From Manduca sexta (taxonomy: Eukaryota > Arthropoda > Insecta > Lepidoptera > Sphingidae), in the NCBI RefSeq assembly GCF_014839805.1, contig NC_051141.1, positions 19,848,777 through 19,912,776 on the forward strand: DNA of 64,000 bases, read 5' to 3'. This document shows positions 46,199 through 59,144 of this stretch, in pieces (position 1 is the stretch's first letter; the number at the start of each line of letters is the position of its first letter). The notes beneath the pieces are model-generated. The model saw only the letters and a program-made list of their open reading frames with translations, was not told where the DNA came from and made no database searches. The position numbers and the translations under genes were made by a program.

Positions 46199-47972
46199 CT
46201 GTGATAAGAATGTTAAATTACACGATGTGATGTAAACTAGAAACTTTGACCACTCAAGGGGCAAGTAGAGACGCAAGTAAATTTCACCAAGCGAATGCGA
46301 TGTAAATTCCACTAACTTGAAACTTAAACTTATCGTATTGTTTCACATACTAGTGACTTGTATGTATTATTCATAAAAACCATAATGTAGCTTTTAGTGC
46401 AGTTTTAATGGCCTAGCTCGGGACAGTATGGTTACACACAAACTGTGGAATAGTAGCTTAAACGTAGTTTTTTTATAATAAGTGCCTACTCGGCCTCAAC
46501 AATATGTTAAAATTATTATAAACCTTACAATTTCGTCTTATTTATGAATGATCTATACACAGTAATACGGAAAATAATCTTATCGAATGCTGTCATCTAC
46601 TGATTTCCCCTAAGCTTGAGAACCGTTGTCGTAGCGACAGCGAGTCTAGCACGGTACATCGAATGTAATAAAACTGAAGGCAATCGTCGCGCCTTTGATT
46701 CATCTGTTTGAGAGGTTTTCAGTGGCGTATTTGATTATGTTTCATTCTATTGATCCCATACGGTTGTACTTGTCGATGCTTTTGGCTATCCTTTGATAGA
46801 TTTGTCAGTGATTTGTGAATGTTTCGTGGATATTTTGAGGACTGGATTCCTAGTTTAGTATTTCATACATGTTTGTTTATTGTACGCTGGTTTGGTGGCG
46901 CAAGCGATTGGTATGCTTATATGAGATTGTATCTAATTAGTAGCAATTATCATACATTTGTCAAAACTATTTAAGTGTACAAGACGTAAGTAAAGAGGGT
47001 ACGTCTAGTCTGAGTGTAATCGCAATAGCTATTTCTGTAGTCTGTAGCAATAATCATTGTGCGAGTACTATTGTATTCTAATGATAAATTTTCTAGCTAG
47101 TGTTACTACTGAACATAAAGTAATTTAGAGCCTGTTTACAAGTTTCAAGTAACTTTAATTTGACAGTTGTATTAAACAGCTAATGTAAATAATACTCATT
47201 TGATAAATATTTATTTGGGAGCATAGATTAGAGTGACTTTTATATTTTATCGGTTTTTATAGGTAGAGAGCATTTAGTAGCATTTACTCGGAAGTTATAA
47301 AACACTTTTCTAACATCTAAAGTAAAAGACAACGACTTCAATTCGAGCCGTAGTTGTCAAATAGCAGTGGATATTACAGAACACTTGTCGTCAAGAAGAC
47401 CAGTGTGTAGATCTCGTAAGGCAGGTATGTTCTTGGCAAGCATAGTATACTCTAGAACAGATATAACCAAGTACCAAATTATATCAGAGCAACAAAAGGT
47501 AAAATAGTAGCCGTGCTATAGTTTTGTTTACAGCCTAAAATAGCCAGCTTCGTAACGTATAAAAAGTAAAAAAAACCTCGGCACCAGTAAATTGAGGAGG
47601 ATTAATTTACGTTTTCGTACGCATCAACGCTTCGAAACAATCATATTTTAGTAAGATTAATTGGGCATCAGAACCACCAATTTGCTTTTTAACCGTACTA
47701 AAGATCCTTTTGACCCTTGCAACTAATTTACCCTATCCAAAATTCGGGGCGCAACTAAGGTCTACGCAGTCGCATAATTTCGGGCCGCTACCACTAGCTA
47801 GATCAAATGACTGTGAAAATCTATATGACAAGACAGACAAGCTTCGACGAATCAGTTGAAACTAGCCAAAATCCGGCTACTAAAAATATGTAAAATTTTG
47901 TGGCTATGTTTAAGTATTTACTAGCTTATCACGAATCATTTTAATTGATTTGCATGATCTTTAACATTGTTC
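46199..47972. other. 1.8 kb without recognisable genes
   Basis: Flanks the tRNA gene. AT-rich, no other tRNA, no open frame above background, no repeat recognised. Confidence 0.4.
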
Positions 47973-48090
47973 TTAATAATATCAGCCCTGTATTATATAC
48001 TGTCCCACTGTTTGGCACGGGTCTCCTCTACTATTGAAAGGGATTAGGCCTTAGTCCACCACGCTGGCCTAGTGCGGATTGGTAGACTTT
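47973..48090 (-). mobile_element. SINE-A tail fragment
   Basis: Distal 118 bp of the family (aataatatcagccctgtatt to gcggattggtagact). 5'-truncated. Confidence 0.75.
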
Positions 48091-50084
48091 AAGACTTTAC
48101 ATACATTGTTTTTACCCTACATTTATCCCTGAAATACCATACTCCACGTGGATGAAATCACATACAGAGGCTAGTATATCTAATAAACAAGGGAATTGCC
48201 CCGGAACGGTAAATTGCGAATGTCCACATACAATACAAAGCTCGTCAAGAGACATTAGACGTTGAATCTCATAATCCCAGTAATTCGCTAGCTACAATGT
48301 CCTTCAAACTAAACACAATATTGTGTTAACTACATAGCCCGCTACGGTACCGTGTTGTGACGAACGCCCTTGGGGGCAGCCAGTAACACAAATCCTTATT
48401 CAAACTGTCATATATCTGACTGGCAGGTTTAGACCTGTCACAATAAAGACGTAAGTGCGTTTTTAACTGTCAACGAGTTTGCATGCAACAGGGGACCGGA
48501 CTAATTTTTGTTCTTTATTATTATCAAATATTTACGTTATATTAATTATAACACTGAAAGAATTATTTAAATCCGGTAAAAAATCAATAAGTTATAAGTC
48601 TTTCAATTTCGGTAGAAGGGGTAAGTAACAAGAAACAGAAAAGAGGCGCAATACCCACCTGTGACGTTATCGGGCATTACGACGCATGCGAAAGAAAGAG
48701 ATCAAGCGATATCCCCGCTTCGCGCCCACTTCGGCACATAGTAATATTTGAAATATGAATTACTGGCTCATTTTTAAACCAATTTTAATGCAGTTTTCGC
48801 AGGAGGGTTTCTTTTTCGTATTATTAACCATTACATTTAGTATAATTTACAAAATCAAACACAGGACGGACCCCTATTACATATCTAACATTGGCGATGA
48901 GGATTTTACTCAATATTCTCGTAATAAAAGTGTATTTACAAAAATATGGTGGTAATGTGCTATACATAGTACGATAATCTAAGATACATTGTTCGATAGT
49001 ATCTGTAGATTTTAAATCCGACTCGGTAACGTCGGACGATAGTGATTTTGGTTTTCATTTTGCTTAGTATTAGCCCGAAATATATACCGATGTGATGTAA
49101 ACTAAGTGCAGTAGTTGCGCCGCTACCGACGCCTCTGTGACAAAAGCGTGAGTATGTGCAAATTTGATATTCGGCCTCAAAAGCGTAGACACTTTGTCGC
49201 GTCATGAAAAATATACCGTAAATGTAACAGTAGTTACATTTCCAGGTGGAATTTCGCGCGAAGGTGCGAAGAGACATCAATTTGTCCCTACATCCCGCCA
49301 TTAATCAAGATGCCGCAGTTTTTCCCGCCACGGCTCGATTACAAGGCAGCGTCGTATTATTTATCATTTTTCACACTAATGCACCACGTTCCGTTTTACG
49401 CTGTTAGAATGCATTAGGTGAGCACTTGGCCCCGAAATGTATGCTGCCAAGGTGAAATCCGTTTACCAAAATAAAGATAAGCTCAACACGTTTTTGCGTT
49501 GCATTTTTGGATCGACAAAAATGTGGGCATACTGGCCAGTATTTTTATTGTAGGTATAAAATAGAGACGGATTAAGTGTTTTTAAAATGGTGCTATTCGC
49601 CATTTTGTGTGTTCACAGAATTCCCTTTTTGTTGTAAACTGTGACGAGTGTTGTTATAAATTTTTAAGCATTATTGCTGGAATTTATAGCCGTTTTTAAA
49701 TGATGTGCTCGCGTTTCCTTACACGTAATGTTTTTTGGACTATCATCAACATTTGGTTTAAAAATTGATATAACTTTAATCCGCTTATCGCTATTATAGA
49801 AGTAGTTAAAAGGCTTGATAGCTTTTACTTAAAATATAATTGGATTTCATTTATTATATTACGACACTGAATTATAATATGCAAAGTGCTCGCTCCGTCT
49901 ATACTGCCTTCGAGATTATACCATACAAAGGGATTTATTTATTGAGTGCTTTACTGAAGTCAGCTTCATGTGTTAATATTATTATCGTGTTAAAATTTCA
50001 TTCTAGCGCAGAGACTAATAACAATTGCGAATTTCTATTTTCGGTTGACGGCGCGTGCAGCAAATATTTGCTCACACCAATTGT
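48091..50084. other. 2 kb with no supported gene
   Basis: A 45-bp family C scrap lies at about 48290-48335 (gctacaatgtccttcaaa). Two open frames of 66 codons (48755, plus) and 113 codons (48960-49301, minus) show no motifs. The minus-strand one is Tyr/Arg-rich, as expected of random AT-rich DNA. Confidence 0.35.
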
Positions 50085-50150
50085 ACGGTATTGGAATTTG
50101 TGCTCGATGTAGCGATAGGCTCGGCTAGTGTCACTTGGGGCGGAAATAAG
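50085..50150 (+). mobile_element. SINE-B body fragment
   Basis: ttggaatttgtgctcgatgt then agcgataggctcggc matches the SINE-B body. Head and tail are missing. Confidence 0.45.
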
Positions 50151-50224
50151 TTCGATGTACTATGCATGTGAAATACAGGCTCATTCTGACTGCGATACTA
50201 AATTAAACCACATTGTCTTTACCT

Positions 50225-50580
50225 TTGCTAAGATTATGCCAAAAATCACCAATGAATAACGAATATTGTCACTAGAAATCCCAGTTTTACTTTTCTGATA
50301 CTTTGATCATTTTGTAGTTCAATGCAAATAGTGGGTGTGCGTGAGTGTATTTCTAACTGTAAGTGTTATGTTGCCGATGTGACAAAGTATATTAGAGTAG
50401 TAGTGACATTAGAAAGCGTAGAATGAAAATTACTTTTTATTCAAAATATTAATGTGTTCGAAACTTACACTTTTTAAAATTTACATCTACGGTTCGAGTA
50501 ACTTACTGTAGTGTTATTTCTAAATAGGTAAGTATGTGGTTTCCTGTAGTAAGTTCAAAATGACATTGTATATTATTTCT
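50225..50580 (+). repeat. Unnamed repeat N, copy 2
   Basis: See 45095-45445. Same orientation, 5.1 kb apart. Confidence 0.55.
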
Positions 50581-50728
50581 TCTATCTAGACGAGTAACGT
50601 TACCCGTCGTTACTCGCCAATACCATCCTGATGTTCGGTATAACCCGAAGGGACGCAATGTATTGTAAGGGTACATTAATACCCTTGTATGTACACTGAG
50701 TCATCTAGAAGCTGATATTTATCATGCA

Positions 50729-51084
50729 GTTCGTCATAAAAAAAGCGGCGATAGCCTAGTTTGTTGTGGAACGGACTGCCGAGACGAATGACCGCAGGTT
50801 CAAATCCCAAGGGCACACACCTCTGACTTTTCTAAAAAAATATGTGTGTATTCTTTGTGAATTATCGCTTGCTTTAACGGTGAAGGAAAACATCGTGAGG
50901 AAACCCGCATACCTGAGAAATTCTCTATTAGGAATTTTAGAGGGTGTGTGAAGTCTACCAACCCGCACTAGGCCAGCGTGGTGGACTTTAGGCCTATTCC
51001 CTTTCAGTAGTAGAGGAGGCCTGTGCCCAACAGAGGGACAGTATATAATACAGCGCTGATATTATTATTATTATAGTTCGACAT
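50729..51084 (+). mobile_element. SINE-A, probable source locus of the chimeric copy
   Basis: Element 50739-51074, complete: head gcggcgatagcctagtttg, box B ggttcaaatccc, tail tattattattattat. Flanks agttcgtcat (50729-50738) and agttcgacat (51075-51084) match 9 of 10, a decayed TSD. The right TSD and the following 50 bp are therefore native to this site. The stretch 51005-51135 is identical over 131 nt to 30306-30436. Confidence 0.85.
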
Positions 51085-51496
51085 TGCCTGTTTCGATGAT
51101 TACCAATCAGCCTAATTTACTAAGATTACAAACGAACCTAATATCACTCAATACAACAAGTCATTTACTCCTGGTTTTTATGCTCTGGATTTCACAAATA
51201 CATACGCACAAACAAAATCAAACCGATGTTAATATCGATTTATCTTGTCGTAAAATATGCCTCCTCGCAGGCATAATAGGGATGTCGCACAAAGGAAGAA
51301 AACCAATCAAGTTAGCTTACAATCGATGTGCCGCTGGGCCTGTTGCCACAGCGGCATCTCACTGACAATATTTTATTGGTTCACTGAAAGTTTGAAGGCA
51401 GTATTGTGATATTGTTTTTGACTGGACTGGACACGGTTATAAGCGACATTCATGATAAATATATGTATATCGACGATTGAAAGGCAATCACTTCAT

Positions 51497-51548
51497 TGGC
51501 ATTATACGAACGGCAAACTCAACTCGCCATTCAAAGCAATAAAAAAAT
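51497..51548 (+). mobile_element. Family C 3' fragment
   Basis: cgaacggcaaactcaactcg then ccattcaaagcaataaaaaaa: the terminal 50 bp with poly(A). Confidence 0.55.
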
Positions 51549-51831
51549 AATTACTTAGGTGACCCATTTAGGTTGACTTATTCTAAAAAAAGTATTTATA
51601 ACAAGTTGTTCCACACGTTGATACGTCGCACCAGTTTGAGTGCCAAAAAATTAACAGGTTTTACTTTTGTTTGATTTTGAATTAATTTGTTTCCGTGGTT
51701 GAGATGAATGTTGCCTTGTGTATTAAGTTAATATTAATTTTAACACTTACTTTGCCTTGATTATATCTAAGGGTTTGAAGTATTGCACTAAGATCCTAGC
51801 CAGAATTAGATATCAAACCTCATATTACATA

Positions 51832-51952
51832 CTGACCAGGAAAATAACGCACCTGTTTTGAGGACGCCATTATTGCTTTATCGTTATAATGTTAACTTTT
51901 GTCAGTAAGAAATTACTAACATATTATAATCAGTGAGATTTCCATTTTTATA
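51832..51952 (+). repeat. Family M interspersed repeat, copy 2
   Basis: Counterpart of 39450-39562. Confidence 0.45.
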
Positions 51953-52209
51953 GTCAAACCGTCTACAATGCGCCGAAATAAGATAAAAACTCGTTTTCAG
52001 AAGAAATGTATCGTTTATTTGTAAATAATGTAAATTACGAACAGTGCATTGCCAGTAGCAGTTAGTCATTGTTACGTCTGATAACTATTATAACATTAAT
52101 GACGAGACAACTATGGCATTTACTCCGTACTTATGGCTTTTATATATTGTTACTGTTTTACTGTTTGTCATTTGTTAATTATCTAGAAGTTAAATATATA
52201 ATGATTTTT

Positions 52210-52314
52210 ATATGTTTACGCGAATGTTAGACATTAACCCCTGAAGCATCGCAAAATCTTCGAAACATTAGGAGAAAAGTAAAATATTAAAACCGCGATA
52301 AAATCCGGAAAATA
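52210..52314 (+). repeat. Family H repeat, internally deleted copy
   Basis: tatgtttacgcgaatgttag acattaa, then directly the hairpin region GAAGcAT-cGCAA-AATCTTC, cgaaacatta, and accgcgataaaatccgg. The segment between start and hairpin present at 40.1 kb is missing. Confidence 0.6.
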
Positions 52315-53029
52315 GTGTAATTTTAAAGTTTACATATTATGTCAGTATAGGGTCGTCGTATTTAGACACTTCGCCATTTTGTGTTATGTTTTCACACGAA
52401 TTCATGTTGCGCGTTAACCAACAACGTATCCCGTCATAGTTGCTAATGAGCGTTGAATATTGTCTGACCTATACGAAAATAATCATTATCCAGTTGCTAA
52501 TTGTTATACCTTGCAATACAAACTGGTGCGAACAACATTATAGTCTTTCAGGTGAATATTTTAATATTAATAGACATATCTTCGTCCTTGTCTTTTAAGC
52601 ACTTTTGGACTAACACTTTTATAACAAGAGTAACAGATATAATCAACTCTCGCCACTCACCAGTCGACATCTCGACCCTATTCCACTGATCATAAGGTTC
52701 AATAGGTCACTTTCAGTGCCCGTAAACAAATCAGTTGCCATTACAATATTCTGTCGGTAGTATTTACAGTATCTTTATATTTTAGTGACTACATATTTTA
52801 CAAATCATTGCCATTTAGACACTATACATAATATAATTGCGTGCATACATATTAATAGACCTACTTGTATTCAGTTTAGTATGAAAATGATTTAATTATT
52901 TTTTTTAATGATTTTAAAGAGATAATATTATTTAACATTCTTTTTTTAAATATCTGTACTTCGTAAAAAGGCGCGTTACACAAAATTCTAATTTCTAAAA
53001 CTGAAACAACTCGCTCACTCGCGCCCAGC

Positions 53030-53717
53030 TAAAACTGGCCAGTGAACGTAGACCTGTTGATTTTTGTTAACAGCTCCCGGCGCACATTTGATTGGACCAC
53101 CGCGGCGGGGGAGGGGAGATCATGTAAACTTGGGGAGCGTTACTTAAGGCACGTGCCGCGAGTTAACCTGCGCACAAGTTGGTGAATCAATCAACGTGGT
53201 AACTCTGCCCGGCAATCATTTGGGCCCGGCTTGTGCGCATGCGTCGACACTAGGGACGCGCTACTCGATAGCCCCCCGCGCCCTCTAATTGAGTTTTTAT
53301 CCACGCGTTTACTGCCTCCACCGTTGCCTTGAGGCATATTGGATTGTTATTACAACGGCGGATTCTATTCCAATTCGTTTTAATACGTTTAGAATGCCGT
53401 TTAGACCCCTAGAAAATAATACCATGATAATGTTAGTCAATATTGAGCATAAATGATATTGCGTTTTATTCAATCACAAAGGTCTAAGGTCGTACGATTA
53501 ACAATAGTAATTACAATGTAACTCCGCTTAATGATATAGAAATACACAAACAAAGTTTTATCGATAAGGACACAATGTCAAGTTTATCGATAGTCGCGGC
53601 CCTGACGCCGCTCGCTGCGAGAATCCCGCGTAAACGTCCGTTGGGCAGTTATCGCGCGCAACCGGCGTGCGTCGCACGTCCACATGCCGCCCGCAAACGC
53701 GCAACTTTCGAACGAAG
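53030..53717 (+). promoter_or_regulatory. Candidate host promoter and first exon, rightward
   Basis: The most CpG- and GC-rich stretch that is not a repeat. Motifs: palindrome GGCACGTGCC (E-box, 53148-53157), TGCGCATGCGT (NRF1-like, 53234-53244), and two exact TATCGATA words (DRE, the DREF site of insect housekeeping promoters) at 53559-53566 and 53585-53592. About 55 bp after the second DRE a GC-rich segment runs to gaag|gtaagt, an excellent splice donor (GT at 53718-53719). An ATG at 53684 stays open to the donor (about 11 codons, MPPANAQLSNE). Exons further right could not be identified, so the gene is unnamed. Confidence 0.45.
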
Positions 53718-54794
53718 GTAAGTCACAAACTCATATTATTTCACGATGTTATTTACGAACTGCATAATTTAAAAAATATAGAATAATAAATTACATAATT
53801 TTATAACGGGATTTAACTAGCCCGGAATTATCCCGGCTAGCGTGACGGTCGCGGCTGTTTACGTTTGGAATTTTTCGGCGGCCCGGCGTCTTTGAATTTG
53901 AAACGTCTAGAGAAAATATGAAAGAAAATTGTTTTATTTTTTTTCTTTTTTATAATTACAGTTTTTTGATTGTTTAAAATATTATAATGGCTGGCTGGAT
54001 TAATGTAAATTCTTTTTAAAATTAACGTTCGTAATTCAGATTTATTGGAGATTGGCGGTACAATATTTTTTCTTTTATAAAAGTATGCAGTTTGAACTTT
54101 GACCGATTTTTAAACTAATTTGTGAGTTTAATCGCGATCGTGTTTATATTTATTGACTACCGTAACATTTCTTATACTTCAATGGAGTTACAGATAAAGT
54201 TGTCTACATATAACTTAAAATGATTATGTTTTATCTCTTGTTTATATCATTTATTATTTTGTTGTGACGATTTGTTACAAAATCAGTGTTATTGCAAGGG
54301 ATAACGACAGGTTTAAGATAACTGTGTTAAATATCAAAGTACCCTCGTAAACGGAATTATTTTTATAAACGGTTTTAAAGTATTTCCCATACGGTTGTGT
54401 ATTATTTACTGTCGACTTTTGAATAATACATTTGTTTTTTTTCGGAGTTTTGTTATTATGTTGACTATGGCATTTCCCATACCAACCCCGGATGAGTGCA
54501 CAAGTGTACCGCGCAATGAATTTTTTTTATAGTTCATTATGTGCGATACGAATATAAGACGGTAATGGTGTTTGGATATGTTTGTGTAGGATTTCATTTC
54601 TTATGCGCACCTTGTAGCCTGAACATAAAAACTACAGAGCTAATAATACAGGGGCCAAAAAGCTCTATAAGACGCAAAAAATGTACCGCGGTTTGCGTCT
54701 GAAACAATCAACAGTTGGCACTTTATTATGACTAGCAGACATCCCTTATCAGTTTTTTAGTAAAGGCCAATACGTGGTTCGCTTAATAGTAAGT
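53718..54794. other. Possible first intron or intergenic
   Basis: AT-rich and without recognisable features. It would be intron 1 if the donor at 53718 is real. Confidence 0.3.
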
Positions 54795-54930
54795 GGCGAC
54801 CGGTGGTTAAGCCTCCATATAACCCGATTCCTACCGGCTTCAATTTTTGGTTTCTCTTAAATTGCTTGCGATGTTAATTTTTTTTTGCCTCGGGTTATCT
54901 TTTGAAAACCATCACTCTTTGCCTATGATG
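54795..54930 (+). repeat. Family G interspersed repeat
   Basis: Shares cgattcctaccggcttc and a distal cctcgggttatcttttgaaa with 56490-56640 (ctgattcctatcggcttccc; cttcgggataccttttgaaa). Confidence 0.55.
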
Positions 54931-56489
54931 GCCACAGCCCATTAAAATTTACAATATTCGAGAAACATCGATGTCATACTATTTCCAGCACCAGAGACGT
55001 AGCGTGGGTTTTTGGCGCCCGGGTCGGAACCAAAATTTGCCGGCCTTAGACGTCGGGCGAGGGTAAAAAAAGGTTTTACATCTTTCTTTTAGTTTTTACT
55101 GCTGTCCTTACGTCACTGGTTGGAATAGTCTTTTACTAGAATGTCTTTAAATCATGTGAAATCGTTTGGCTAAATTATTATTCTTTCATAGTTAATGGTA
55201 TGTATGTTGGAATCAGTTGTCGAATATTGGTCATATTTGAAGCCAAGATTTGATCAAAAGATACAGCGCGCCCTATTAGTATTAGGGAGTATTTCTTTAT
55301 TTATACGTAATATAAGATATAAGTAATGAACAAGGCAGTATTTTGTTAAGTCGTACGCGGAAGATCTTCTGTTTATTTGTAAAACTATGTTTTACCTACT
55401 GCTCTGCCTGCGCAGAAGATGTTTTCCGAAATAGCACCGCGCTGTGCACTAATTAATTCAGGGTTTTTTTGTCTGTTCTCTGGGTGATCTGCTTTCCAAG
55501 CTGGAGGTAGAGTTAATACTGGTGAAATAAAAAAAAAAAATATTTTGTTGGGTCGAATAAAAAAAATCGTTTCAGATTATAATTAAAGTTATATTTACCA
55601 ATAATCATCACTGCATACAATGATTATCATTTCGACTAATCGGAAACTAATCTCTAGTCAATAACTTCAAAAATATTGATTGACAAAACAAGTTTTAATT
55701 TATCCGGTCTTATCAGATCAGTAAATTCCTTTCAAATATTTTAAGAGTTCAACTAGCGTGAAATCTCAAGTAAAACCTCATTCTTTTATTAGAGCGAAAC
55801 ATGAGTAAAACCTACTGAACCATATAAAACAATAGGTGCCCGGGAATTCGTCACGGATTAACAATGTCCTCTATGAGTATAGGATATTAAACGGGGGAAT
55901 CGAGGAGTGCTGGAAATAAGCTGCTTTACTCGTCTGCTTACGTTTTGATCTATAACTACTAATAACTTGATTGGTGAAGCAGTGGACATTTTCGGAGACT
56001 CTCGATATAAGTTCAAAAGAGAGGTTGTACGGCTGTTACGGAACCAGTCTTACTTACAGATCCATATTAACCATTTTTTGTTTTTGTTTTAACGATATTT
56101 TTAAAATTGTGTTCTTTCCCTTTTTTTTGTACACAGTTCATTCCAAGTTAATGTTTGTGAAAATATTTAATTTTAGTTTTAGATTTAGATTTCATACATT
56201 TGTTTTGAATCTCAACTCTTTAAATACTTAGTAGTACTTGTATGTGTCTTTTGTTTTAATTGCTATTAGAGTGTATGTGTATCATTTTCCAAATTATCCT
56301 TTTTTATCACAAATAGTGCATGTTGTGACTGCCTTAAGAAGGTGTTATCTTATATTTTATAATATTGTTTTTCTTTTATTTAGTGTAAGCAACGTTGTAA
56401 CAACTACTGGCTGTCCTAAATAAATAAATATAAATATAAAATATAAATAACTGGACTAAGTGAAATAGTGATGTCTTTAGTTTACATCA
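54931..56489. other. 1.6 kb without recognisable genes
   Basis: AT-rich. An 86-codon plus-strand frame (55971-56231) is Phe-rich low-complexity, with no motif. Confidence 0.4.
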
Positions 56490-56640
56490 GTGGCAAAGCG
56501 TCCATACAATCTGATTCCTATCGGCTTCCCTTTTAAGTTTTTTACGTTAGTCTCAGTTCCCGATAATTGGCCGCGATATATTAATTAAGGCAATCTTTTT
56601 GCTTCGGGATACCTTTTGAAAAATTTCACCCTTTTCTACA
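56490..56640 (+). repeat. Family G interspersed repeat
   Basis: Second long copy (cagtggcaaagcgtccatac start). Termini not determined. Confidence 0.55.
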
Positions 56641-57142
56641 GGTCTACATATAAATTCCAGTAACTATTAGAAAACAGACTTGTTATCACAGCATTGCTCA
56701 ACCCTTAGATAAATAACGTTCATAAATGAGGGGGTTAGAATATACGTCAATGGGCTATACCAATAAAACCTTGCTAGATAACACTGTGTCTCTCTCATAA
56801 GCACGCTCTTTTAAACACGTTTATAAAGAAATTTAATTTCACTTTGAGCTGATTCATGCGAGTGTTAGCCTCCCGCATTCTTTTATACGACTGTGGTCTG
56901 AAACACTTTTTAAAAGGAAAATGAATAGGCATTTTCTTTTAAGTATATTCAATAATTTCATACCTCGTGAGAGCTAATTTTATTCGTAAACGATGTTAGT
57001 GAGGAACGTAATACGTAGTTAACATATCTCTATCGTATTGTGTATTTCTACCACCAAGCGGTAAAGGGCTATTGCCTTTCGGTTTGATTAAAAAATTAAA
57101 ATCTCAGACAACTTAGGTGGGATTTTCTCATAAAATTTAATA

Positions 57143-57313
57143 TCACCATCATCATCATCAGCCGCAGGGCTTCTACTGCTGAACATGGGCCTCCCCCAAC
57201 CATTTCCAGATCACACTATTGGAAGCGGGCCGCATCCAGCGACCTCCTGTTACTTTTATGAGGTCATCTGTCCACTTCGTGGGTGAACGCCCAACGCTAC
57301 GCTTGCCAGTTCG
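57143..57313 (-). mobile_element. RTE-clade LINE 3' tail
   Basis: catcatcatcatcagccgca at left, then ctactgctgaacatgggcct and the ORF end (acgctacgcttgccagttcg). Close to the 3476-3648 copy. Confidence 0.7.
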
Positions 57314-58982
57314 TAATTTAATATATTCTAATCGAAATTGAATCTAAATCGTTTCAATTCGAAGCTCAAATACACTTTTATCAGCCAATGAGTCTATTTG
57401 ATCTACTTGATATTATTATCAGAACTTATACATCCGTATCATATCTAACATCAGTATAAAAGTAACATCAGATTCCACACTAAAAAGCGCTTGATGTTAA
57501 AAATTACACCCGGGATATCCCGCGGATTGTTGTTTACCCATTTCGGCAAACTTTAACTTCAAAAGGCCTGAGTTAGCTCTAGAAGAAGTGTTAGGGTCAT
57601 CGCCCATATATAATTTTCGGAGCTATAGTTTTTTGAAGTCAATATATTTAGAACCATACCATTTAAGGATAAATCGGTATAATTTGACCATCGAGGGACG
57701 TCACGTTTTTCATTAGTTGATATTATTTTGTATAGCGTACATTAACATCATTGACCATATGATCAGTTTTTCGGTGTGATTTCACATATATTTTTTTGCT
57801 GTTGCTTAACCTGAGAAACGAAGTGAATAGGTAATAGTTATATAGCTTATATAATATAGAAAAACTCGCTGTCCTCAGTTCTATTATAAAATTAGTCATA
57901 GGTGTCCCGCGGCGTTCCATATTACGGAAGAACGCGACCTCTCTTAATTTACATTATTGTGCTAGAATGTAAAAAATATTGAACTGTGCGGATAGAAAGA
58001 ATGAAAAATAATTTATTACGGACATAACAAACAAAAAGTAAATATAAAAAATTACAGTATTTTTAAAGACTTACACATTTCAAATTTTTAAATTAGTACA
58101 GTGCGTCTATGCGAAAGAGTTCATCCAGTAATGGTAAACGGTAAAAGGTGATGGTGCCTCAGAAAGCGTTCAAATCCAACTTCGCTAAGCGATGACCTTT
58201 ACTTCGCAGTGAAAAACATCGCGCAAACTCACTTAGTAGTTCACAAACAAACACAGACGCTATGTTTAAAGTTTTTTGTTTATGGTAATGCTCTAGGAAA
58301 CTGGATAAAAGATTTGGATATTTTGGGATTAAGGCGTTTGAGATTCGTTTAAATGTTATTCTTATGTTACAAGTTGTCTATACTGTCACAAATAAACCGA
58401 TACATATATAACACCATAACAGTTACAATACTAATGCGATGTAATACAGACAAATAAGTTAATTATTAATCTTGGCAATTGGTTTCAATACGCCTAGCGT
58501 TTCTGTGTCTTCCCGCAACTTTCAAATAAATATATCCAACCTCTGGGATATATCGATTATGATATAAAAACATGACATGTTTATTTTAGTTATATTTGTC
58601 ACAAACTGATTTCTAAACTAATAAAGCTGCGGACAAAGGTAATGAGAAACTCTTACGTCGAAATTGAAAATAGAACACAAGACACAACCAATGAATTAGC
58701 GATTTACACAATACCTGCCGCTATCCATTACAATATAAAAGCTATAACACCAATAACAGGATTTGACTTACAATTGACAGATTTAATTAAACACGTATCA
58801 ATTGGACGAAATCTTAAAACCAATTAGTCTCAATTCGGTTTGTCACTACTGAGCTTTTTATGCGTCGGATATTAAAAAAAGGAACGAGGATAATTTATTA
58901 CTTTTTGAGAATTCAAGTGAATCAGGATGAGATTTAGGATGTGAAAAGAAATTAAATTTAGATCAAGACAAATATCTTGATA
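57314..58982. other. 1.7 kb without recognisable genes
   Basis: AT-rich. Short open frames only (65 codons minus at 57723, 61 codons plus at 58642), no motifs. Confidence 0.4.
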
Positions 58983-59144
58983 CTAGCTTTTGTTCCCGGC
59001 TTCGGCCGCGTGAGGGAGTTTTCGGGATAAGAAGTAGCCTATAACCTTCCCAGGGTCTTAAACTATCTCCATACCAAATTTCATAGAATACCGTTTAGTC
59101 GATTGTCGACTGAAAAGAGAACTTTGTGTTATAATATGTATAGA
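58983..59144 (-). mobile_element. Short non-autonomous Helitron with both ends
   Basis: At left, A then ctagcttttgttcccgg (complement of the CTAG|T 3' end, with a ggcttcggcc hairpin). At right, tatagA with T following (complement of A|TC start, 59143-59145). 162 bp, internally deleted. Confidence 0.75.

Noticed and set aside
48960..49301. 113-codon minus-strand open frame
   Set aside because: Tyr/Arg/Ile-rich composition without domain, signal peptide or gene context; looks like random AT-rich translation.
50745..50820. tRNA-like sequence at SINE heads (here and in the other SINE-A and SINE-B copies)
   Set aside because: Box A and box B are present but the cloverleaf stems do not pair; these are tRNA-derived promoters, not tRNA genes.
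49598..52404. Shared phrase cgccattttgtgt at about 49600 and 52372
   Set aside because: Too short (about 30 bp of loose similarity) to call a repeat family.
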